Below, in pieces: positions 7,335 to 12,479 of a stretch of 12,479 bases of DNA; position 1 is the stretch's first letter, and each line of letters starts with the position of its first letter. This DNA is from Candidatus Latescibacterota bacterium. Lineage in GTDB: Bacteria; JAAXHH01. The notes beneath the pieces are model-generated. The model saw only the letters and a program-made list of their open reading frames with translations, was not told where the DNA came from and made no database searches. The stretch spans positions 1 through 12,479 of the forward strand of contig JAJECR010000356.1 of NCBI GenBank assembly GCA_022821935.1. The letters run 5' to 3'. The translations under genes were made by a program, and so were the position numbers.

Positions 7335-8549
7335 TCAACTGCTCACTAGCACTTTCTTCAGCGCGGCGATGAAGGCCTCGTTTTCTTCCTGCAGGCCGGA
7401 GGTGACCCGCAGCCAGTTGTTCATCCGCCAGCGGCGCTTGCCGTTTCCGACCATCACGTTGTACTCTTCCAGTAACTTCCGGGTAACCTCGTCGGCGTCC
7501 TTGCGCACGTTGACCAGCATGAAGCTGGACTGGCTGGGTACGTATTCGAGACCCATCTCCTCGAACTGGCCGGCGAAATAGTCATGGCCGGCCCATGCGG
7601 CCGCCCGGGCCCGGTCCTGATAGTCCTGGTCTTTAATACAGGCCTCCGCGGCGACCATCGAGAGTGAGCTGACCCGCCCGCCCTTGTTGTCTTCGAGCTT
7701 TTCGATGACGTGAGGCCGGGCCAGGCCATAGCCGATACGCAGGCCCGCCATGCCCATGATCTTGGAAAAGGTACGTGTCACGATGACGTTCTCGTGGTCC
7801 AGGATAAGGGGAGCGGCGCCGACGCGGTCCGCCGGATTCCTGGCGAACTCGATATAGGCCTCGTCCACGAAGACCATGACATCGGAAGGTACATCGCTGA
7901 CGAACTTCTTGAGATCGTCGAAAGGCGCGATGATGCCCGTCGGATTACCCGGAGACGTGATAATGACGACACGGGTGTCCTCTGTGACGGCCGCCTTCAT
8001 GGCGTCGAGGTCCTGGTGGAAATCGCGGGTGGTGCGAACCAGGCGCGCACTGGCGCCGAACTTCCGCGCCGTACGGATCACGCCGCCGTACCCGGGCGCC
8101 GCCTCGATCATCTGGCCGCCGTCGCGCAGGTAGGCCGACGCGATGGCGAAGAGCACTTCGGATGAACCGCATCCGAGGGTGACCCACGGCTCCGACCGTT
8201 CGGAGGAGTTGTTGGAAGGGATGACGACGGGCAACCCGTGCCGTTCCGCGATCTGGCCATACAGTCCGCGACCCCTGTAATACCGGTTGAACTTGTAGAC
8301 GTACTGCATGATGGCCTCGACGGCCCGTGGCGACGGACCGATCGGGTTCTCGTTGCTGCTCAGCCGGATGAATCCCTCGGGCACGCCCCAGCCCCGTACG
8401 GGCCGGGCCCGGGGTCCCGCCACCATTTGCGCCACAGCCTCGTAACTGCCCAGGGTAGCCGCCCCGGCGCCGACCGCAAGCCCTTTGAGAAACTTCCGCC
8501 TCGTGAACCCGGAAGCCGCCAGGTTCATCGCCTTGGTCATGTTGGACAT
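7335..8549 (-). CDS. Tat-exported HisC-like class I/II aminotransferase, copy A
   Basis: A 404-residue fold-type I PLP aminotransferase closest in motif layout to histidinol-phosphate aminotransferase. The N-terminus is a textbook twin-arginine signal: TRRKFLKG at 16-23, a hydrophobic stretch, and AVA-Q at 38-41 for signal peptidase cleavage. This predicts a folded, PLP-loaded enzyme moved to the periplasm or outer face. Catalytic landmarks: SNENP (65-69), GCGSSEV (126-132), N202 in SPGNPTG, D229 and Y232 in VDEAYIEF, the PLP lysine K263 in TFSKIMGMAGLRIGYG, R271 at the phosphate-binding position, and R381 in WLRVTSG. All key residues are present. AAAGGA precedes ATG 8549 by 7-8 bases. It lies 28 bp downstream of its paralogue on the same strand, so the two are cotranscribed. 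No his genes are nearby and the signal peptide argues against a role in histidine synthesis. True substrate unknown. Confidence 0.9.
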   Translation of the reverse strand: MSNMTKAMNLAASGFTRRKFLKGLAVGAGAATLGSYEAVAQMVAGPRARPVRGWGVPEGFIRLSSNENPIGPSPRAVEAIMQYVYKFNRYYRGRGLYGQIAERHGLPVVIPSNNSSERSEPWVTLGCGSSEVLFAIASAYLRDGGQMIEAAPGYGGVIRTARKFGASARLVRTTRDFHQDLDAMKAAVTEDTRVVIITSPGNPTGIIAPFDDLKKFVSDVPSDVMVFVDEAYIEFARNPADRVGAAPLILDHENVIVTRTFSKIMGMAGLRIGYGLARPHVIEKLEDNKGGRVSSLSMVAAEACIKDQDYQDRARAAAWAGHDYFAGQFEEMGLEYVPSQSSFMLVNVRKDADEVTRKLLEEYNVMVGNGKRRWRMNNWLRVTSGLQEENEAFIAALKKVLVSS

Positions 8550-8577
8550 AAAACCATCCTTTTAGTCAGATACTAGA

Positions 8578-9792
8578 TCAACTGCTCACCAGCACCTTCT
8601 TGAGCGCGGCCATGAAGGCCTCGTTTTCTTCCTGCAGGCCTGACGTGACCCGCAGCCAGGTATCCATCTCCCAGCGGCGCTTGCCGTTACCGACCATCAC
8701 GTTGTACTCTTCCCGGAGCTTCCGGACGACTTCGTCCGCGTCCTTGCGCACGTTGATCAGCATGAAGCTGGACTGGCTGGGCACGTAATCGATCCCCATT
8801 TCGTCGAACTGGCTGGTAAAATACTCCTGCCCCTCCCAGGTCACCTTTCGGGCGCGGTCCTGGTAATCATGGTCATCGATTCCGGCCACCGCGGCGTTGG
8901 TCGAAAGCATACTCGGCCTGCCGCCTTTGTTCTGGTTCAGCTTCTCGATTACCTCCGGCCGGGCCAGGCCGTAACCGACGCCGAGTCCCGCCATGCCCAT
9001 GATCTTCGAGAAGGTACGGGCGACGATGACATTCGCGTGATCCAGGATCAGCGGCGCCGCGCCGATACGGTCATCGGGATTTTTCGAGAATTCAATGTAG
9101 GCCTCGTCCACGAAGACGATCACGTCGGACGGGACTTCCTGGACGAACTTCTTCAGTGCGTCCGGCGGGACGAGCACGCCCGTCGGGTTGCCGGGGTTCG
9201 TGACTACGACGACCCGCGTATTTTCGGTAACGGCCGCCTTCATCGCGTCGAGGTCCTGCTGAAAATCGCTGGTCAACGGTACCCATTTCGCCGTAGCGCC
9301 GTACGCTTCGGCCGTACGGAACACGCCGGCGTAACCTGGCGTCGCCTCGATCATTTCGGCTCCGTCCCTGAGATAGGCGGAAGCCAGGGCGAACAGCACT
9401 TCCGACGATCCGCAGCCCAGGGTGACCCAGGCGCCGGGCGGCGTGAAGCTGTTGGGCGCCCACTCCACCACGGGCAGTCCGTGCCGTTCGGCGATCTTGG
9501 CGTAGATGTCCCTGTTCCGGTTGTACCGGTTGAACGAATACACGTTCTCAAGCACCGCCTCCACCGCCCGTGGCGACGGACCGATCGGCATTTCGTTGCC
9601 ACTCAGGCGTACGAGTCCGGGCGGTACGCCCCATCCGCGCACGGGTCTGGCATTAGGCCCGGAGACCATCTGCGCCACGGCCTCGTAGCCGCCCACCGAT
9701 AAGGCGCCCGCACCGACCATGATTCCTTTCAAAAAGCCTCTCCTGGAAAAACCGGAAGGAGATTCCTGTGTTCTGTCAGCCCTGTCTACCAT
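8578..9792 (-). CDS. Tat-exported HisC-like aminotransferase, copy B (altered active site)
   Basis: A 404-residue paralogue of the next gene; the two align end to end without a gap, with about 290 identical residues by hand count (near 72%). The Tat signal is SRRGFLKG at 16-23 with the same AVA-Q cleavage site at 38-41. It keeps the PLP lysine K263, D229, Y232, N202 and R381, but the conserved arginine eight residues after the lysine (R271 in copy A, a PLP-phosphate contact in HisC) is glycine, and the family NENP motif reads NEMP (M68). It may therefore have a changed substrate, weaker PLP binding, or a non-catalytic role. AAGGAG lies 6 bases before ATG 9792, a strong ribosome site. As the promoter-proximal gene it is probably translated well, which argues against a decayed copy. 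The C-terminal seven residues match copy A exactly. Confidence 0.9.
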   Translation of the reverse strand: MVDRADRTQESPSGFSRRGFLKGIMVGAGALSVGGYEAVAQMVSGPNARPVRGWGVPPGLVRLSGNEMPIGPSPRAVEAVLENVYSFNRYNRNRDIYAKIAERHGLPVVEWAPNSFTPPGAWVTLGCGSSEVLFALASAYLRDGAEMIEATPGYAGVFRTAEAYGATAKWVPLTSDFQQDLDAMKAAVTENTRVVVVTNPGNPTGVLVPPDALKKFVQEVPSDVIVFVDEAYIEFSKNPDDRIGAAPLILDHANVIVARTFSKIMGMAGLGVGYGLARPEVIEKLNQNKGGRPSMLSTNAAVAGIDDHDYQDRARKVTWEGQEYFTSQFDEMGIDYVPSQSSFMLINVRKDADEVVRKLREEYNVMVGNGKRRWEMDTWLRVTSGLQEENEAFMAALKKVLVSS

Positions 9793-9812
9793 GATGAACT
9801 CCTTGAGGGATT

Positions 9813-9843
9813 AGTGTACGGGCCACTGGAAACGGTCTGTCAA
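9813..9843 (-). promoter_or_regulatory. Candidate proximal promoter for the aminotransferase pair
   Basis: On the minus strand a perfect TTGACA (9838-9843) is followed by 19 bp and TACACT (9813-9818). The spacer is long and the start site would fall only about 14 bases before the ATG, just ahead of the AAGGAG ribosome site. Plausible but not strong. Confidence 0.35.
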
Positions 9844-9914
9844 GATGCGTTACGCCATGGGACCGCGTGGCCGCGTCACCTGTACGTTCTTAAAACCGTA
9901 TCCGTTGACCAGCT

Positions 9915-9943
9915 AATGTAATGTGTAACGCAGGGAATGACAA
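9915..9943 (-). promoter_or_regulatory. Candidate distal promoter for the aminotransferase pair
   Basis: On the minus strand TTGTCA (9938-9943), a 17 bp spacer and TACATT (9915-9920) give a moderate sigma70-like match with ideal spacing. The start would be near 9908, leaving a leader of about 115 bases. A near-palindrome sits five bases upstream of the -35 box. Confidence 0.35.
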
Positions 9944-9948
9944 AGGTA

Positions 9949-9966
9949 TTGTGTATAGATATACAA
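9949..9966. promoter_or_regulatory. 18 bp near-palindrome, possible regulator site
   Basis: TTGTGTATAGATATACAA has two 8-base arms around AG with a single mismatch. It is AT-rich in a GC-rich setting and lies at about -41 to -58 relative to the distal candidate promoter, where activators commonly bind. The TTGTATA-type arms resemble sites of several GntR-type regulators, but no regulator gene is in the window. Confidence 0.4.
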
Positions 9967-10065
9967 TTTCGAGACGGTCGGTATTCAGAATCGTGCGAGC
10001 GTCGCGAACCGTTCCGGCTGCCCGGTCTGCCCACTCAGCTCTTTCCGCACGGTCTTCAATTCACT

Positions 10066-10170
10066 CCATTCAGTCCGCTCACTTCACGCCGCGCACAGAT
10101 AGTCGTCCATTCAGTCCGCTCACTCCACGCCGCGCACGCTCACTTCATGCCGCGCACAGGTAGTCGTCCA
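10066..10170. repeat. Tandem repeats echoing the 3' end of the glycosyltransferase gene
   Basis: The 33 bp segment 10138-10170, which contains the last codons (DDYLCAA) and the stop of the glycosyltransferase, recurs at 10077-10109 with few changes and in part at 10118-10137. A larger 41 bp period links 10066 and 10107, both starting CCATTCAGTCCGCTCAC. The array thus begins inside the gene and runs past its stop codon. Confidence 0.85.
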
Positions 10171-11167
10171 CTTCCACCAGCCCCATATCCGAAAGGGCCC
10201 GCCGGATCAGCTTCCGCGCGCCGCGGGAGGAAACCGCGGCAATGAGCATCGGATGGGTGTACCGCGACCAGGCACCGGACAGCTCGCCGGGACCGATCAC
10301 CGGCGCTCCACGCAGGATTCCGCCGATCTTCCGGGGTGATATATCGACGAAGGCATCGACCGGACGGCCCATGCGAACGAGGTGCTTCGACAACCTTCGA
10401 CCAGTCTGACCCGCGCCCCATACGATCAGGCCGTCCCGGTCGCTGAGGGGACCGTCGACGAGAAACCGGGCTTTGACGCGAAGGAAGTTCTCCACCGAAT
10501 ACCGGGAGTTCGTATGAGTCAACCGATCCGGGTGCTCCCGCCAGTACAACAGGACCTCCGGTACCTTGGCGAATCGCAGCCCGGCGGCGTGGCAACGAAG
10601 CCACAGGTCGTAATCCTCCGGCCATCCGGCATCACGGTATCCACCGAGGTCGACCAGTACGTCCCGCCGCATCATGGCCGACGGATGGGCGATGGGGCTT
10701 TCGATGAAGATCTCCCGGGCGATATCTTCGGGCTCGATGAGACTGTTCAGCCAGGCTTCGTACACCTTCATGCCCTCGCCAACGGCCCCGTCTGCGAAGA
10801 TCTCCACGAGCGATCCGGCCACGCTGATTTCGGACCGGGCTTCCAGCAACGCGGCCTGCCGGGCAAGACGGTCGGGATGCATGCGGTCATCGGCGTCCAT
10901 GCGGGCGATCCACTCCCCCGTGCACAGCGACAACCCGTGATTCAGGGTCTCGACCAGTCCGGCACGGTCCGCGTAGACGGGCCTGATTCTCCTGTCCCCG
11001 CGCCGCCAGGCCTCAAGTATCATCCTGGTATCGTCGTCGGAACCGTCGTCGACCGCGATAACCTCGAAATCGCCCAGCGTCTGCCCGGCGATGCTTTGCA
11101 GCGCTTCTGGAAGGGTGCCGGATGCGTTGTATACCGGCATCAGGACGGAGACGCGCGGTGAGGACAT
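10145..11167 (-). CDS. Family 2 glycosyltransferase with C-terminal nucleotide-binding-like domain
   Basis: A 340-residue GT-A fold glycosyltransferase that should transfer a sugar from a nucleotide-sugar donor to a surface glycan or similar acceptor. The N-terminal strand VSVLMPVYN (6-14), D40/D41 in AVDDGSDDD, the metal-binding DAD at 91-93 (ARMDADD) and the ED pair at 184-185 (WPEDYDLW) are standard GT2 features. From about 247 a second region begins LIVWGAGQTGRRL and continues to the end, looking like a small Rossmann-type domain (G251, G253, G256). No membrane helices are visible. I chose ATG 11167 because the GT2 core starts five residues later; the frame stays open to 11278, but that part overlaps leuS. 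It follows leuS by 35 bp on the same strand without a clear Shine-Dalgarno, suggesting read-through from leuS. Donor and acceptor unknown. Confidence 0.9.
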   Translation of the reverse strand: MSSPRVSVLMPVYNASGTLPEALQSIAGQTLGDFEVIAVDDGSDDDTRMILEAWRRGDRRIRPVYADRAGLVETLNHGLSLCTGEWIARMDADDRMHPDRLARQAALLEARSEISVAGSLVEIFADGAVGEGMKVYEAWLNSLIEPEDIAREIFIESPIAHPSAMMRRDVLVDLGGYRDAGWPEDYDLWLRCHAAGLRFAKVPEVLLYWREHPDRLTHTNSRYSVENFLRVKARFLVDGPLSDRDGLIVWGAGQTGRRLSKHLVRMGRPVDAFVDISPRKIGGILRGAPVIGPGELSGAWSRYTHPMLIAAVSSRGARKLIRRALSDMGLVEVDDYLCAA

Positions 11168-11202
11168 GGGCGAAGCGGTGGTGGATGGCGCCGGAGCCGG
11201 AC

Positions 11203-12479
11203 CTACCCTTTGACCACGATGTTGAGCAGCTTGTCCGGCACGAAGATGTTGCGGACCGATTCCTTGCCATCGGTCCACTGCCTTACCCGTTCGCTGGCGA
11301 AGGCGGCCTGCTCGATTTCCTCACGGGGCGTCCCGGGCGGCAGTTCGAGCCGGTCGCGGACCCGGCCGTTGATCTGGATGACATACTCGATCGTGGCGGA
11401 TACGATCAGCGCCGGATCGTATTCCGGCCAGGACGCGTCGCATACCATGCCCTCGCGGCCCAGGCGGGTCCACAGCTCCTGGGTGATGAAAGGCGCGAAA
11501 GGCGCGGCCAGTCGAAGCAACCAGTCGACTGCGTCGCGATGATGCGTAGACGCGTTATGCAGGCCGTTGAGCAACTCCATCAGGCGCGCGATAGCCGTGT
11601 TGTACTGGAACGTCTCCATGTCCCCGGTGACGTCCCGTGTCTTCTCGTGCAGCAATGCGAGCAGTTCAGGATCTTCCACCGGCGCATCGCTGAAATCGGT
11701 CCCGGTGACGTAGCGCCACATCCGGTCGTAGAACCGCCGTACGCCGTTGATGCCGGCGTCCTGGAAATCACCGCCCACCTGATAGGGTCCCAGGAACATG
11801 AGGTAGGTGCGAAAGGCATCGGCTCCGAACTTGTCCAGGTATTCGTCGGGATTGACCACGTTCCCCTTGGACTTGCTCATCTTCGCGCCGGAACGGATGA
11901 TGGTGCCATGGGCCCGGAACTTCTTGAAGGGTTCGGAGAAGGATACGAGGCCGATGTCATGCAGCGCCATCGTGATGAAGCGGGTATACATGAGGTGCAA
12001 TACTGCGTGCTCGTTGCCTCCGACGTACATGTCCACGGGCAGCCATCGCTCGGTGGTCTCCGGGTCGAATACCACGTCTTCGCGTTCCGAGCTGGGGTAC
12101 CGGAAGAAATACCACGCCGAATCCAGGAAGTTGTCGTTGACGTCGGTCTCCCGGGTGGCGGGACCGCCGCACACGGGACAGGTCGTATTCAGGAAGGACG
12201 GGTCGCGGGCCAGCGGACTCCGGCCGGTGCCGTCCGGCCTGAAGTCCTCCACGTGGGGCAGGATCACGGGCAACTCGTCCTCCGGAACGGGCACCACGCC
12301 ACAGGCGCCGCAGTGGATCATTGGAATGGGCGGACCCCAGTACCGCTGGCGGCTGATGCACCAGTCCCGCAGCCGGTAGTTGACCTGACGCTGTCCGACG
12401 CCGCGGTCTTCCAGCCAGTCCGTGACCGCGCTCACGCCGACGGTGCTATGGGTCCCGTCGAAGGGCCCGCTGTTGATCA
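11203..12479 (-). CDS. leuS: Leucine--tRNA ligase, C-terminal part
   Basis: The gene enters from the right edge, so only about the last 424 residues are seen. The enzyme charges tRNA-Leu with leucine in the cytoplasm. It begins with INSGPFDG at the end of the editing-domain region, then RDWCISRQRYWGPPIP of the catalytic core, a zinc-type pair of CxxC motifs (CGAC and CPVC), and the class I KMSKS signature (GAKMSKSKGN; KMSKS codons at 11869-11883). The anticodon-binding helical domain and the C-terminal tail follow, including VIQINGRVRD, and the protein ends VVKG at a TAG (11203-11205). The frame is open to the edge; apparent internal GTG or ATG starts near 12435 are not the true start. Intact as far as visible. 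Confidence 0.97.
   Translation of the reverse strand, partial: INSGPFDGTHSTVGVSAVTDWLEDRGVGQRQVNYRLRDWCISRQRYWGPPIPMIHCGACGVVPVPEDELPVILPHVEDFRPDGTGRSPLARDPSFLNTTCPVCGGPATRETDVNDNFLDSAWYFFRYPSSEREDVVFDPETTERWLPVDMYVGGNEHAVLHLMYTRFITMALHDIGLVSFSEPFKKFRAHGTIIRSGAKMSKSKGNVVNPDEYLDKFGADAFRTYLMFLGPYQVGGDFQDAGINGVRRFYDRMWRYVTGTDFSDAPVEDPELLALLHEKTRDVTGDMETFQYNTAIARLMELLNGLHNASTHHRDAVDWLLRLAAPFAPFITQELWTRLGREGMVCDASWPEYDPALIVSATIEYVIQINGRVRDRLELPPGTPREEIEQAAFASERVRQWTDGKESVRNIFVPDKLLNIVVKG

Larger units (their letters stand above)
9793..10144. other. 352 bp non-coding region upstream of the aminotransferase pair
   Basis: No convincing gene lies here on either strand; the short open frames are built from the tandem repeats and resemble nothing. 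It holds, from right to left, the repeats that echo the glycosyltransferase 3' end, an 18 bp near-palindrome, and two candidate minus-strand promoters for the aminotransferase pair. I see no clear terminator for the glycosyltransferase gene. Confidence 0.7.

Noticed and set aside
6177..7349. 390-codon frame overlapping the acyltransferase gene
   Set aside because: Out-of-frame shadow with Arg/Pro-rich composition; the acyltransferase frame has membrane helices, a ribosome site and family motifs.
9921..10245. Two short plus-strand frames of 80 and 102 codons
   Set aside because: They are made largely of the tandem repeats, rich in Arg, Ser and Pro, without a ribosome site or similarity to known proteins.
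11168..11278. Longer glycosyltransferase beginning at 11278
   Set aside because: The extension overlaps the leuS C-terminus by 76 bp and reads as a shadow of it; the GT2 core starts right after ATG 11167.
1..12479. tRNA, rRNA, riboswitch, insertion sequence or attachment site
   Set aside because: I saw no cloverleaf, rRNA core, riboswitch-like leader, transposase or flanking inverted repeats by eye; a covariance-model scan would be needed to exclude small RNAs fully.

Overview
The window is GC-rich, densely coded bacterial DNA from a chromosome: leuS and an AmpD-like amidase are housekeeping-type genes. There is no phage, plasmid, transposon, CRISPR or RNA gene that I can see. A fused indolepyruvate:ferredoxin oxidoreductase, Tat-exported enzymes, a SelA-family protein and a glycosyltransferase with a C-terminal nucleotide-binding-like domain fit a Gram-negative environmental lineage. 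Gemmatimonadota or Latescibacterota-type uncultured bacteria would be my guess, but this is an impression and not something the sequence proves.

Left block, minus strand (1-2269): an AmpD-like peptidoglycan amidase, then a SelA-family PLP enzyme lacking the usual N-terminal tRNA-binding domain, then the first 94 codons of a short-chain dehydrogenase that runs off the left edge. The order and spacing allow one transcript. Three tandem copies of a 22-23 bp unit fill the SelA/SDR junction.

Middle block, plus strand (2365-7194): a near-consensus sigma70 promoter drives a 1212-residue fused indolepyruvate ferredoxin oxidoreductase. An acyltransferase-3 family membrane protein follows 14 bp downstream and is probably cotranscribed. 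Both proteins carry short in-frame tandem repeats. A GC stem-loop and a direct repeat separate this block from the convergent genes on its right.

Right block, minus strand (7335-12479): leuS enters from the right edge (C-terminal part only), followed by a family-2 glycosyltransferase, then a 352 bp non-coding stretch with tandem repeats, a near-palindrome and possible promoters. After that come two tandem paralogous HisC-like aminotransferases, each with a clear twin-arginine signal peptide. The promoter-proximal paralogue has lost two normally conserved PLP/substrate-site residues.

The most interesting items are (1) the exported PLP aminotransferase pair, one copy with an altered active site, (2) the SelA-like protein without its tRNA-binding domain and with a changed active-site loop, and (3) tandem duplications recurring at five separate places, two of which echo the 3' end of a gene beyond its stop codon.
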